In this document: positions 16,928 to 26,225 of the stretch, piece after piece
How the letters are laid out: every line of letters starts with the position of its first letter
How positions within the stretch are numbered: the first letter of the stretch is position 1
Assembly (NCBI GenBank): GCA_905221605.1
Contig: CAJNDS010001038.1
Coordinates: forward strand, 2,501-39,809
Length of the DNA stretch: 37,309 bases
Direction of reading: 5' to 3'
Source: Symbiodinium natans
Taxonomy: Eukaryota; Sar; Dinophyceae; Suessiales; Symbiodiniaceae
Position numbers and translations under genes: made by a program
The notes under the pieces: generated by a model
The model's input: the letters and a program-made list of their open reading frames with translations, nothing else
Told to the model about the DNA's origin: nothing
Databases searched by the model: none

Positions 16928-17221
16928 CTGCTGTCGGGGTTTGGGGTTGCGGCTTCAGGGGTTAGGGCGGTTTAGGGTTAAGGGCCTGGGGTTAGGGTTT
17001 AAGTGGCACGGTTAGTGGTACCACAAGGGCTTCTCAAAAGAAGGGCTGAGGGTACTGGCCCGAAGTTTAGGAAGTAGGGCTTGGGTTTAGGCTGTGTGGT
17101 GTGGGGTTTCGGAAGTTAGATTTAGGGTTGCCACGGTTGCGGGTTCAAGTTTCAGGGATTGAATGCCCCTAAACACAGCCCTAAACCCTGAACCCGAAAC
17201 CCTTCAATTATACTATAATAA

Positions 17222-17236
17222 CCCCCCCCCCCCCCC
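17222..17236. repeat. Poly-C run (15 nt)
   Basis: One of five 15-19-nt G/C homopolymers in the window (others: C at 18666-18683, G at 19279-19296, C at 30036-30053, G at 30940-30958). Their similar length and spacing across the region is unusual. Confidence 0.9.
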
Positions 17237-17335
17237 AAAACCCTGTTCTAATTGTTAAGGTGCCTCTAAAGCCTAAAGCCCAAACCCCAAACCCCAAACC
17301 CTAAACCCTCAACCCCAAACCTAAACCCTAAATAC

Positions 17336-17381
17336 ACAGTCAGCGACGTGCCTCCCGCGCTTGATGTGTGGCTCCAGCTGC
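17336..17381 (-). CDS. Candidate micro-exon, unknown protein
   Basis: Minus strand, acceptor CCCAG|G, frame QLEPHIKRGRHVADC, donor TGT|GTATTT. The plus strand also reads well (SDVPPALDVWLQLP). Flanked by CCCTAAA to the left and a long TTAGGG-type array to the right. Low confidence on strand. Confidence 0.3.
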
Positions 17382-17383
17382 CT

Positions 17384-17570
17384 GGGTTAGGGCTTAGGGC
17401 TTAGGGCTTAGCGCTTAGGCTTAGGGCTTAGGGCTTAGGGCTTAGGGCTTAGGGCTTAGGGCTTAGGGCTTAGGGCTTAGGGCTTAGGGCTTAGGGCTTA
17501 GGGCTTAGGGCTTAGGGCTTAGGGTTCAGGGTTTAGGGTTTAGGGTTTAGGGTTTAGGGTTTAGGGTTGG
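17384..17570 (+). repeat. GCTTAGG variant heptamer array passing into TTTAGGG
   Basis: About 20 nearly perfect units of TTAGGGC, then an abrupt switch to TTTAGGG at about 17523. The complementary variant CCCTAAG forms another array at about 20998-21120. A homogeneous non-telomeric heptamer shows local amplification of a variant unit. Confidence 0.93.
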
Positions 17571-17769
17571 AATGGAGGAGTTCGGGCTTGTTTTGGGGTT
17601 GAGGGTGTCGGAGCTCAGGAGGGCTGACTTTGGGGTTTAGGGTTTTAAGGTTCAAGGGGAGGAGCGGGGGACACTTAAGGGTCTGCAGGTGTTTAGGGTT
17701 TAGGGTTTCGGGCTTAGGGTTTAGGGTATTGAAGCTTGGGACTTACAACCTACTCAGGCTCATCGGATG

Positions 17770-17843
17770 GGATCCCCCGCCCCGCCCTTCCACTCCTCCT
17801 TAAGCAACAGTGAGTGCCCTGGGTTGCTGTCAAGGACGTTGAA
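17770..17843 (-). CDS. Candidate micro-exon, unknown protein
   Basis: Minus strand, acceptor CTTAG|T (an in-frame stop lies just before the acceptor), frame FNVLDSNPGHSLLLKEEWKG; 3' end not fixed. On plus the island can be read as AHRMGSPAPPFHSSLSN followed by a consensus GTGAGT donor, so the alternative is real. Confidence 0.3.
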
Positions 17844-18125
17844 CTAAGCTGCCACGTGAAGGAAACAGGGTGTTGGGCATTGGGGTTTTCGGGCTGTAGG
17901 GCTCCCCCCCCTTAGCCCCACCGAGAGCAACCTTGCATCGTTAAACTAGGGTAAGCCAATCATTAAGGCAATTTTTTCTTCTTAAGGGGTATGAAGGTTA
18001 GACCCAGGAGTAGCATAGGAATAAAAAATCGTACCCTTTTTGCTTTTAAGGGGGTTCTAAGGGACCCTAAACCCTAGAAGAAGGAAACAACGGCCTACTC
18101 GGGGTCCGAGCAGGTCACTCTCAAG

Positions 18126-18245
18126 TACAAAACCCCCTAAACCCTAAACCCCCTAAACCCTAAACCCCTTAAACCCTAAACCCTAAACCCTGAACCCTAA
18201 ACCCTAAACTCTAAACCCTAAACCCTAAACCCTAAACCCTCCAAA
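18126..18245 (-). repeat. CCCTAAA telomere-like array
   Basis: Tandem CCCTAAA with a few CCCCCTAAA units, left border of the 18255-18334 island. Confidence 0.9.
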
Positions 18246-18254
18246 ACTTTTCTC

Positions 18255-18334
18255 ACGCAGACTGGGGACACTGTTCGCCGGCTGCGAGACCACGTAGAGC
18301 CGCACTGTGAAGGTGATCTGCATGAGGTACCTTG
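18255..18334 (-). CDS. Candidate micro-exon, unknown protein
   Basis: Minus strand, acceptor CCAAG|C (or CAAG|G four bases on), frame RYLMQITFTVRLYVVSQPAN, donor CGT|GAGAAA (GA) or C|GTGAGA. Entry phase 1 fits the preceding candidate at 19463-19554. Plus reading (TGDTVRRLRDHVEPHCEG after CACGCAG, donor GAG|GTACCT) is a competing model. Confidence 0.35.
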
Positions 18335-18339
18335 CTTGG

Positions 18340-18520
18340 AGGTTTAGGGTTCAGGATTTAGGGTTTAGGGGTTAGGGTTTAGGGTTTAGGGTTTAGGGTT
18401 TACGGTTTAGGGTTTATAGGGTATAGGGTATAGGGTATAGGGTATAGGGTATAGGGTTTAGGGTTTAGGGTTTAGGGTTTAGGGTTTAGGGTTGAGGGTT
18501 CAGGGTTTAGGGTTTATACT
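18340..18520 (+). repeat. TTTAGGG array with a TATAGGG block
   Basis: Five or six GGGTATA units (18415-18452) are embedded in TTTAGGG repeats. Right border of the 18255-18334 island and opposite in orientation to 18126-18245. Confidence 0.92.
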
Positions 18521-19462
18521 TGGAGGTTCAGGGTACTTATTAACCCAATTATAGCTGCACTTAGAACCCCAATTCTTACCAGGTTAGGGCACTTAACAGG
18601 CTTACAAGTGGGCTATACGTACAGTTCTACTTAAAACTACCCTTTGTGTCGCCTTCATTGCAAGGCCCCCCCCCCCCCCCCCCAGATCATCCCGAAGGGC
18701 CCGGCAAAGCTAACTGGGGCTGAGGGTTGAGGGTTTAGGGTTTAGGGTTTAGGGTTTAGGGTAGTTTAAGGTTTGGGGTTTAGGGGGTCCCTGAACCCCT
18801 GAACACCTCAACCATAAACCCTACTCTGAGACTCCTAAGCGGAGGAGTTTCTTGCTAAGACTCCTTGGAGTACCCTAAACCCTGAATCTTGAAACGCTAT
18901 TGAGGGTTGAGGGCTTTTGTGAGGCACTTTAGGTGCCCAGAAGGTGCAGCGGGTGGGGGCTTAGGGTTCAGGGTGTAGGGTTTCGGGTTTAGTGCAGCGG
19001 GGTGCGGTAGTGCACTTGCCAAAAAACCCTGCACACAACCACCGCTCGTGCCAGCAGCCTACTGGGAGAAAACTCAAACCACAGGGTTTCTTTCGGACGG
19101 TTGGGGCAAGCCGGCTCTGGCCTGCACCCGGGATCAGAACTCCTTTCGTGAATGCTTTGATTGAAGCCAAAGCGTAGAAGCCTTCAGAAGTTGGTTGTTT
19201 CGAGGCTCCCGATTGCCCACCGAATGCCAGCAAGGTCTATGTAACATAGGGGCCTTACAAAAATTAGAGTAGGGCCTTGGGGGGGGGGGGGGGGGGTGAT
19301 TCTAGATAGTTATAAACGGACCATAACGGAATACTCTCAGTACTTCTTCCGACCCGATATTAACCACCCTAAACCCTAAACTTACCCTAAACCCTAAGCC
19401 CTAAGCCCTAAGCCCTAAACCCTAAACCCTAAACCCTAAACCCTAAACCCTAAACCCTAAAC
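18521..19462. other. Spacer: foldback arm, poly-C, poly-G, telomere-like tracts
   Basis: 18526-18640 matches the arm and body of the foldback family at 20753 (TACTTGGAGGTTCAGGGTAC...). Poly-C at 18666-18683, poly-G at 19279-19296, TTTAGGG at 18725-18760 and CCCTAAA at 19365-19462. The island 18990-19240 has open frames on both strands but nothing recognisable. Confidence 0.6.
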
Positions 19463-19554
19463 CCTGCTTCGCTGCCCGGTTGTATCCCAGCTGCACAAGA
19501 ATTGCAACGGCGCGCGAGATGTCGATGACCTCGGCAAAGGCAGAGGCCCGAATG
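19463..19554 (-). CDS. Candidate micro-exon, unknown protein
   Basis: Minus strand, acceptor CTTAG|C, frame AFAEVIDISRAVAILVQLGY, amphipathic and hydrophobic. The donor G|GTTTAGGG would be supplied by the telomere-like array itself. Entry phase 2 matches the exit of 20300-20382. Plus strand also open (LHKNCNGARDVDDLGKG). Confidence 0.35.
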
Positions 19555-20299
19555 CTAAGCTCCCAAGGGTTTAGGGTTTAGGGTTTTGGGTTTAGGGTTT
19601 AGGGTGTAGGGTGTAGGGTTTAGGGTTTAGGGTTTAGGGTTTAGGGTTTGGGGTTTGGGGTTTGGGGTTTAGGGTTTAGAGTTTAGTGTTAAGGGCTTAG
19701 GGCTCAGGCTTTAGGGTTCAGGTGCTAAGCCCTCAAGTAACTGGGTGAAAATATGTTGGGGCCTGAATTAGAGTAGGGTTTTGAGGGATTTCATGGTATA
19801 TATTATATATATATATATGATATAGGGACCCTCAAGGAATGCTATTCGCAATTATTCCGACCCCTTTTGTACCCAGAGGTCCCAAAACGCCAATTAAGGA
19901 ACATGCCTTCCCACAAAGTTTCCAGTAACCTAGGAGAGAAAACTGAATAAGGTCTACAAGAGAAGCTAAACCCAAACGTCGGGATAAAAACGAGTAACAC
20001 TGTGGCACCTGATTACCTATAGTTCCTGTGCTCCATACGGCTTTTTCGCCTCTTTGGTGGATCATTCTTTTCTTGGTTCCTTGTTCTGTATATAGGATCC
20101 AACAAAACGGACCCTAATCCAGTCCCAAGAGAAACCTAGGAAAACAGTAATGGGGCCCTTCTTTGGCGTCCAAGGGGTTTTTCCCAGGGAGCCTACACCC
20201 CCCGAAAAAAAGGAATGAAAGGACCATGGCCTACTCCTAGGGTTTCACCCTAAACCCTAAACCCTAAACCCTAAACCCTAAACCCTAAACCTACTCTAC
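19555..20299. other. Spacer with TTTAGGG array and dispersed-repeat fragment
   Basis: TTTAGGG/TTTGGGG array 19568-19685, AT run at 19797-19822, and at 20128-20245 another copy of the dispersed family (AACCTAGGAAAA...GGCCTACTCCTAGG), then CCCTAAA at 20248-20290. No gene seen. Confidence 0.6.
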
Positions 20300-20382
20300 C
20301 CACATGAGCTGCTGGCTGTATCGGTAGGGTGGTGCGTGTAGGCCAGGGCGATCGACACCGCTTCGACGAAGGGGCCACCGAT
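20300..20382 (-). CDS. Candidate micro-exon, unknown protein
   Basis: Minus strand, acceptor CGCCAG|A, frame IGGPFVEAVSIALAYTHHPT, donor GG|GTAGAG. Entry phase 0 fits 21172-21257 and exit phase 2 fits 19463-19554. Plus reading GDRHRFDEGATDLAKGAG after GGCCAG|G is the alternative. Confidence 0.35.
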
Positions 20383-20752
20383 CTGGCGAAGGGTGCGGGG
20401 CTTAAAAGCCCTGAACCTTAAAGCCCTAAACCTTAAAACAAACCCTAAACCCTAAACCCTAAGCCCAAAACCCTAAACCCTAAACAGGTCAAGGGTTTGC
20501 TATTTTGGGGTCCAGGGGGTCCCACATTCATTCTGATAAAGTCTCAATAGGGGTTTGGGGTTTAGGGTTTAGGGTGAAAAGGCTCCCTACATGAATTCGA
20601 ATTGAAGGTTCAGGGTGTAACTGCGACGGAATATGGATGGTTTAAGATGTTCCCCGCCTTAAGCTTCCAGTGCGCACGGGCTGGTCAAGCGCGAAGCCTA
20701 GAAGACGCCTAAGCCCGAAAAGCCTTGCACCCGAAACCCTGCTTTTAAGGTT

Positions 20753-20895
20753 TACTTGGAGGTTCATAGTACTTAAGAACCAATTATAACTGTACTTATA
20801 ACCCCTTTGTAAGCTCCTTAAGTGCCCTAACCGGGTCATAATTAGGTTCTAAGTCCAGTTATTATTGGTTAGTAAGTACCTTGAACCTCCAAGTA
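20753..20895. mobile_element. 143-bp foldback (MITE-like) element
   Basis: Left arm TACTTGGAGGTTCATAGTAC..., right arm the inverse of TACTTGGAGGTTCAAGGTAC...; similarity of the arms extends about 60 bp, with TAACCAAT-like and TAACTG motifs in both, so nearly the whole element folds back. No clear target duplication. Related arms occur at 18526, 30292 and 30563, so this is a dispersed non-autonomous family. Confidence 0.8.
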
Positions 20896-20989
20896 GGGTT
20901 AAGAGATTGGGGTTTCGAGTCTAGCTTTAAGGGTTAGGTCGTTTCTAGGGCTCAGCCACACAGCCTCCAAGCACCCAAATTTCTTCTAA

Positions 20990-21165
20990 ACCCTGTGCCC
21001 TAAGCCCTAAGCCCTGAGCCCTAAGCCCTAAGCCCTAAGCCCTAAGCCCTAAACCCTAAGCCCTAAGCCCTAAGCCCTGAGCCCTAAGCCCTAAGCCCTA
21101 AGCCCTAAGCCCTAAGCCCTAAACCCTAAACCCTAAACCCTAAACCCTCAACCCTAAACCCAACC
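20990..21165 (-). repeat. CCCTAAG variant array passing into CCCTAAA
   Basis: About 17 units of CCCTAAG with a few CCCTGAG, then CCCTAAA. Inverse of the GCTTAGG array at 17384. Confidence 0.93.
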
Positions 21166-21171
21166 CCTCAC

Positions 21172-21257
21172 TCCTTCAGCCCCGCGATTCAATGCCTCAA
21201 TGGGGAAGCAGCCACCATGGGAAGGGAGCACGTCCATGCGGAACATGATCCAGATAC
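21172..21257 (-). CDS. Candidate micro-exon, unknown protein
   Basis: Minus strand, acceptor AGCAG|G, frame MFRMDVLPSHGGCFPIEALN, donor GGA|GTGAGG. The plus strand is also open and has the better polypyrimidine acceptor (CACTCCTTCAG at 21179) with MGKQPPWEGSTSMRNMIQIP. Strand uncertain. Confidence 0.33.
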
Positions 21258-21299
21258 CTGCTTGCAATACTCTTGGCATACAAAATGTGTACATGGAGA

Positions 21300-21300
21300 C

Positions 21301-21349
<49 letters not shown>

Positions 21350-21376
21350 GAGAGGGAGAGAGAGAGAGAGAGAGAG
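21300..21376 (+). repeat. (AG)n microsatellite
   Basis: About 35 GA dinucleotides with rare interruptions. The Arg-Glu and Ser-Leu runs read through it are artefacts. Confidence 0.97.
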
Positions 21377-21612
21377 CGGGGGCCTCTAGGATTTATTGGG
21401 GTTAATGGGCTTGGACAGGGCTTGATATTGCTCACGTTAGCGAAGGGTACCTGGCCAAACGCCAACGCGCCTAGGCTCTTGACAAGGTCTTGTGTTGGGG
21501 TAGTCTGTTGCGACATGGGCTGCAACTAGCAAAACCCCAAAACCTGAACGCCACTAGTTATTTGCCCTAACCCCGAAACCTGGAACCCTAAACCCTAACC
21601 TGAGGTCCGTGC

Positions 21613-21682
21613 CAGCAGTGAGGGACGAACCACAAACCACAGCGCCCCAGATCAGCCCAAGCTCGGCGACGTTGTGGAGAAC
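21613..21682 (-). CDS. Candidate micro-exon with hydrophobic segment
   Basis: Minus strand, acceptor GCCAG|G, frame VLHNVAELGLIWGAVVCGSS, GC donor (CTG|GCACGG). Entry phase 0 follows directly on 21906-21962. Plus alternative: PDQPKLGDVVENLALAVLG. Product unknown. Confidence 0.35.
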
Positions 21683-21905
21683 CTGGCATTGGCTGTCTTG
21701 GGTTTGGGGGCTTGGGGTTTGGGATCTAGAACGCCTAATTACCTCCCCAACAGCCCAACAGTTGCCTTTTCATGGATGAGAAAAGGGATGTAAAGCCTAC
21801 ACCCTGAACGCCATTGAGCTAGCGATAGGCCCATCCATATGCAGCAACGTTCTGGCGCAAGTGCCAGGGGTGCGCAAAAAAAAAACTACAAGGCTTAATT
21901 TGTAC

Positions 21906-21962
21906 CTGAAGCCTTCGAAGCAGTTCGTGTTGGGGTTGATTATCGTTTGCCCATTTGACCTC
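21906..21962 (-). CDS. Candidate micro-exon, 19 codons
   Basis: Minus strand, acceptor GCAG|G, frame EVKWANDNQPQHELLRRLQ, donor CTTCAG|GTACAA, phase 0 at both ends. This is one of the better candidates because both splice sites are good and the phases match both neighbours. Confidence 0.42.
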
Positions 21963-22019
21963 CTGCTCACACACCCGCCGCCACAACCCAAAACCGTAAG
22001 ACCTGTGAACCCTAAATGC

Positions 22020-22320
22020 TTGACGCTACCAAGCCCTAAACCTTAAACCTTGAACCCTAAACCCCCTTAAGGCCCTAAACCCTACGAGCCCTGAGCTGAA
22101 CCCTAAACCCTAAACCCTGAACCATAAACCCGAAACCCTAAACCCTACACCCTAAACCCTAAACCCTTGAGCAAAGCCCTGGCAAACGAGGGTCCCCAAG
22201 AGACAGGTAGGGTTTAGGGATTGGAGATTGGGGGATAATTAGTGTCGTAGGTCTGGAGTGTGCGAAGAAGGGTTTAGGGTTTAGGGTTTAGGGTGTAAGG
22301 TTTAAGGTTTAGGGTTTGGG
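22020..22320. repeat. CCCTAAA array followed by TTTAGGG array
   Basis: CCCTAAA-like 22030-22170, then TTTAGGG-like 22205-22320, separated by a 35-bp spacer. A direct inverted pairing of the two telomere-like orientations. Confidence 0.85.
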
Positions 22321-22711
22321 CGCGCCAGTAGACTAGGAACCCTGCAGCAAAAGAAGGAAAACCTCCAAGGCAATGCAGGGAACACTCAATCTCTGTCTGA
22401 GGCGTGAAAGACCCAAAATCCTAAACACCAGAAGAGTTTGGAGTCTACTTGAAGCTTCATGTGTAGGGGCCACAAGTAGGGTCACCGTTGCCCTCAAGTA
22501 AAGATTTCGACTCCAGCCACGCACCAGCAACCCGATGGGCATCTTTGCCCTTGCACGCCAACTATTCTTGCCCCTTGCCGGGTGCACTGAATGTGATGGG
22601 CCACCGTAGAACAGGGATGCCCAAAAAAGGGGCTCATCGGGATGACAAGGTTTGTGGGGTTTACAGGGTTCCGGGTTTAACCCTAAACCCTAAACCCTAA
22701 ACCCTAAAAGC

Positions 22712-22815
22712 TAAGTATAACAGCAAGCGCGCTTGGAGTGCCAGCCAGTACGCGAAGGACTGGATCAAGTGCATCTTGCCAATCAAGAAAGTCACGCGGG
22801 CATATGCCTCGGCAC
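22712..22815 (-). CDS. Candidate micro-exon with long hydrophobic stretch
   Basis: Minus strand, acceptor TTTTGCCTTCAG|G, the best polypyrimidine acceptor of the series; the frame includes FLIGKMHLIQSFAYWLALQA and ends at a GC donor (TTA|GCTTTT). Entry phase 1 fits the exit of 24221-24293. Plus alternative is Lys-rich (SKRAWSASQYAKDWIKCILP) with a GC donor. Confidence 0.38.
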
Positions 22816-23456
22816 CTGAAGGCAAAACCCCTATAGTTTAGGGTTTAGGGATTAGGGATTAGGGTTTAGGGTTTAACCGCGACTTCTACTTAGCTGCTGA
22901 GTTCATAAGCCCCGAGAATGGTGTAGACTTTCAGCTCTATAGGGGGATTATAGTATCCCAAAAAGTGTAAAGTGTACTCATTCAGCTACTAAGTACTAAG
23001 GCTGTCTGACTACCAAAAGCGAGGATGTTGTGGTGAAGCTTTGATCGAAGGTTCAGGATTAGGACCTCCATGCTTGCTCGGGCATCCAGGAAGACCCCAC
23101 CTCCACCAGGAAGACCCCACACCACCTTAAGCATGCTTTCCATGCCCAGCGACACCAGTAGTCCTTCTGAGCTTGGCGGATCAGTTCCTTCAGTGGCAGC
23201 TGGACTGCGCAGGTTTGGACATATATATATATATATGTAGATATGGAGACTTGCTGTCCCCCCAAGAGCGTTCCCCCCGCGAAAGACGCCCCAGAAAAAG
23301 AGTTATGGCCCCCCGTGAAATCCGAGGGTAGGGCTCCTTTTTGAGGGTTCCCCCGGTTCCCCCTTTTGGGATACCATGAGCTGGTGCAGGGTTTTGAAGG
23401 GAGGCAGGAAGCGCTCGGCCTCACATTGGAGCAGAAGGTCTTTCAATAGCTTGATT
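22816..23456. other. Spacer, no gene seen
   Basis: TTTAGGG tract 22840-22875, a duplicated 19-bp stretch CAGGAAGACCCCAC at 23089 and 23107, an (AT) run at 23221-23236, then the run CCCCCCAAGAGCGTTCCCCCC (23260s). A 121-codon minus-strand frame here (23059-23424) shows no family features. Confidence 0.45.
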
Positions 23457-23464
23457 GATTCACC

Positions 23465-23566
23465 TTGGGATGTTCCCCCTTATACTCACAGCCCCTAATG
23501 GAGATTACATAGGGGCTACGTCACCCCTACTATTAATGGATTGTTAGTATAAGGGGGAACATCCAA
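23465..23566. mobile_element. 102-bp MITE with 8-bp TSD (hAT-like)
   Basis: Terminal inverted repeats: TTGGGATGTTCCCCCTTATA at the left and the inverse of TTGGATGTTCCCCCTTATAC at the right (about 21 bp, one 1-bp indel). Flanked by the perfect 8-bp direct repeat GATTCACC (23457-23464 and 23567-23574). An internal CCCCTA.../TAGGGG pair extends the stem. Eight-bp duplications are typical of hAT-class transposons; no transposase is present, so it is non-autonomous. Confidence 0.88.
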
Positions 23567-23574
23567 GATTCACC

Positions 23575-24220
23575 GTTCTCTTCAACGAGCACGGTGAATA
23601 AAAAGCAGGGTCAGTGACAGCATGTTCCTCGTCCTCGCCCTCTTCCGAATCAACCCGAAAAAAAACCTCGATCGGCTCTGCATCTGGGATGCAACCCCAA
23701 GACAAACTACCTAGATGCCCCTAAACCTAAACCCTAAACCCTAAACCCTAAACCCTCTTTTTGCTGGGTACCTGCTCTTAGGGCTGGGCAGCTGTCGTGA
23801 GGATGCTAGGCACCCAAAAAAGAAAGGTGTATACGCCCCTGGATAAACTGGAACTACCCCCCGACCCCTTTTTGCGTTTGAGTAATGCAGGCTACCTATG
23901 AAGGCCCAAAGCCGTTCGGCAAGCTATGTGCAGCAGCAATTCATGGAACTCTATACAGGGGTTTAGGGTTTAGGGTTTAGGGTTTAGGGTTTAGGGTTTA
24001 GGGTTTAGGTTTATTGGCCCCCACCTGGCCTACCCAAGCCGAAATAAGCCCATGCAGCCCTCTGACAATCTAACACATGTTGGCGCTGTGTTGGGGGTCA
24101 GGGCTAGCTGGGGCAGGAACAGCACGGGAAACTCCTACCCTAAACCCTAAACCCCAAACCCCAAACCCTAAACCCTAAACCCTAAACCCTAAACCCTAAA
24201 CCCTAAACCCCAGGTCCCAC
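23575..24220. other. Spacer with three telomere-like arrays
   Basis: CCCTAAA 23717-23757, TTTAGGG 23958-24012, CCCTAAA 24127-24210. No supported exon in between. Confidence 0.6.
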
Positions 24221-24293
24221 CAGAGCAGCGCCGAGCTGCGAAGTGCTCGTAAGGCTCCGGAGGAGCCTCCACGCCGAAGCCGCTGGGGGAGGC
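24221..24293 (-). CDS. Candidate micro-exon, strand uncertain
   Basis: Minus strand, acceptor TTCCCAG|G, frame ASPSGFGVEAPPEPYEHFAA, donor CTG|GTGGGA, exit phase 1 fitting 22712-22815. On plus the island is open for 32 codons, Arg/Ser/Lys-rich (SSAELRSARKAPEEPPRRSR), between a CAG acceptor and AAG|GTGG. Sandwiched between CCCTAAA and a perfect TTTAGGG array. Confidence 0.3.
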
Positions 24294-24322
24294 CTGGGAA
24301 GCGCGCCCAAAGGGCCAAGGTG

Positions 24323-24440
24323 GTTTAGGGTTTAGGGTTTAGGGTTTAGGGTTTAGGGTTTAGGGTTTAGGGTTTAGGGTTTAGGGTTTAGGGTTTAGGG
24401 TTTAGGGTTTAAGGTTCAGGGTTTAAAGTTTAGGGTTTGG
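24323..24440 (+). repeat. TTTAGGG telomere-like array
   Basis: About 13 perfect tandem TTTAGGG units followed by degenerate ones; opposite orientation to 24127-24210 across the 24.2-kb island. Confidence 0.95.
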
Positions 24441-24469
24441 GGTTTTGTAAGCCCTAACACCTGAACCCT

Positions 24470-24519
24470 GCAACCCCGCCTTCGGCAGGGCTTCGCGGGC
24501 CTCCAGCTCCTTGTCCATC
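24470..24519 (-). CDS. Candidate micro-exon, unknown protein
   Basis: Minus strand, acceptor GCCCAG|G, frame MDKELEAREALPKAGL, charged and helix-like; the 3' end is approximate. Could be the first exon of the 12.3-24.5 kb series recognised here. Confidence 0.33.
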
Positions 24520-25598
24520 CTGGGCTCAAGGATCTGAGTTTGGCAGTTTAAGAAGGACACAGGCTTGGGATTAGTTTTTTTGGGTCAGGGTTTAGGGTTT
24601 ATGGGTTTAGGGTTTAGGGTTTAGGCCTTTGGGTTGGGGACAGATGCACAGGAGAGGCAACGCGTTTCAGGGTTAGGTCTAGGGTTCAGGGTTGAGGGTC
24701 TGCGGTGTCCCTCATGCACAAGAGCATGCATTCAGATCCCTGTTGCGCAAGAACCTTCAACCCTGAACCCTAAACCCCAAACCCCTAAACCCTAAACCCT
24801 AAACCCCTAAACCCTAAACCCTAAACCCCCAAACCCTAAAAGCCCTTGACCTTAAAAGCTCCTGGCATCACTCGCTTCCCCCACTCCCTCCGCTGCTACT
24901 GGCTCAACCTACTTTTTTTTGCAGGTTCTCTAAGAATCCTATAAGGGGTTTGTACAATACGAGCCTTAGAAAAAGTTAGGTTTGGGGTTCTTAAGGTGGG
25001 GTTTGGGCTCAGGACAAGAGGGACTTAGGTCTCAGGTCCCTTGCAGAAGCTACCCCAAAGCCGAAAATCTCCCCTTAAGGGGGCTTAGGGTTGAGGGACC
25101 CTAAACCCTAAAGCCTAAACCCTAAACCCAATAGGGTTCGCAAGATACCTGATGAGAACCCTTCAACCAAGCCTTCGCCTGAAACTCTGAAGCCTTCGTC
25201 GTAAACTCCGACGCCTAAACTTAATTAAACCTCTTCAGCCTCTTCAGCTTCTTATTCAGGCTTCGACTTCTGGTAGCGGCAGGGTTTCAAGTTTGAGGCG
25301 GCCTTCACAGCCCTCCCAAGCAACATTCAAGTTCTGGCGATATTGCCAGACTCAGACTCCGCTGTCTGATGGCACGGCTTTCCGGGCGAACAACTTTGTG
25401 CCCTCGCCCACTAAGAACATCAGGAATTCGAAGTAGGTTCAACGGAACAGGGCTTGGCCCGAGTTCGACGGTCGTTTCAGGGTTTTGCATGCCCTGATGA
25501 GGCTGAACTTGGACCTGAGCCCCCCCTAACAGCCCTAAAGAAAAGACTGAAAAAGCTCAGCGTAAGGCGATGGGTGAGACGGTGAGAACTCAAGAGCT
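24520..25598. other. Spacer with no supported gene
   Basis: TTTAGGG tract about 24590-24625, CCCTAAA array 24755-24845, then AT-richer sequence. A minus-strand frame at 25305-25490 contains GEGTKLFA-like and VVRPE-like words faintly resembling module A. I could not establish homology. Confidence 0.4.
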
Positions 25599-25997
25599 TC
25601 ATGGTGCCTCAGAGTTTCTGAAACTCTCGATGTCTCTGAATTCGAGCCGGACTTTGGCGACCTTGTCGTCCCTGTCGTCCTTGCCATACTTCTCGGATTG
25701 CTCCATCTTTTTGAGGAATTGGACTTCACCGAGCTGAGAGCGGCCGAAACCCGGTGCAAACAACTTTGCGCCCACACCCGCCCCCCGCCCTCGAACTAAC
25801 TCAGAAAGCGTATCAACGAAAGTCAAGCTGGCATTCCATGCTGTCTCGAACCGTGCAAGATGGTCATGCGGTGTTTGCTCCGTGCTTGTAAACTCATCAC
25901 AGCTGGGTTTAACACCAATTTTCTCACACGCAGATATCATGTGTTTCTTGTCATAGACAATGACAAGCTTGTGGTCGCACTGGAGGGCTCGGCCGAC
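25599..25997 (-). CDS. Module A: internal exon or partial gene of an unrecognised family
   Basis: Minus strand, entered through an AG|G acceptor at 25998 in phase 0. The start VGRALQCDHKLVIVYDKK aligns residue for residue with VLKAYELNHTLIVVYDKR of module B, which has the same boundary and phase. It continues with ISACEKIGVKPSCDEF and PGFGRSQLGEVQFLKKM, the latter shared with module B. It ends in a Lys/Asp-rich tail at 25599. The Cys-rich C-terminal half present in B and C is not seen, so it is truncated or continues in another exon. Function unknown. Confidence 0.6.
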   Translation of the reverse strand, partial: VGRALQCDHKLVIVYDKKHMISACEKIGVKPSCDEFTSTEQTPHDHLARFETAWNASLTFVDTLSELVRGRGAGVGAKLFAPGFGRSQLGEVQFLKKMEQSEKYGKDDRDDKVAKVRLEFRDIESFRNSEAP

Positions 25998-26099
25998 CTC
26001 GACGTTGCAACCGGCAAAGGAACCCTCGAATTTGGGGCCCTATACCCTATACTACTTTAATCCCTATGAGGGTATATGATCCACAAACCCTTCTAGGGT

Positions 26100-26225
26100 T
26101 CACTTGGTCCTGAAGGTGCCGCAAGGAACAAAGGGGCGGGGGGGAAATGGCACACAAACTTTCCATGTGGATGGGCAAGCAACCTGACGGAACCAGCGAT
26201 AGAACCAGTAGCAGCCCCACGGCTC
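26100..26225 (-). CDS. Module B, terminal exon
   Basis: Minus strand, acceptor GCAG|G at 26226, begins EPWGCYWFYRWFRQV, the equivalent of SWGCKWFHAWYKKV in module C, and ends at TGA (26100-26102). The 116-bp intron (26226-26341) is GT-AG. A local duplication of about 25 bp (GGAAAGCAG..CCGTGGG) sits at both splice sites, so the unspliced frame also reads a few similar residues before stopping. Confidence 0.65.
   Translation of the reverse strand, partial: EPWGCYWFYRWFRQVACPSTWKVCVPFPPRPFVPCGTFRTK

Noticed and set aside
21200-21529. 109-codon plus-strand frame with Arg/Glu dipeptides, and its minus-strand Ser/Leu counterpart
   Set aside because: Driven by the (GA)n microsatellite. Only the short part before the repeat could be exonic.
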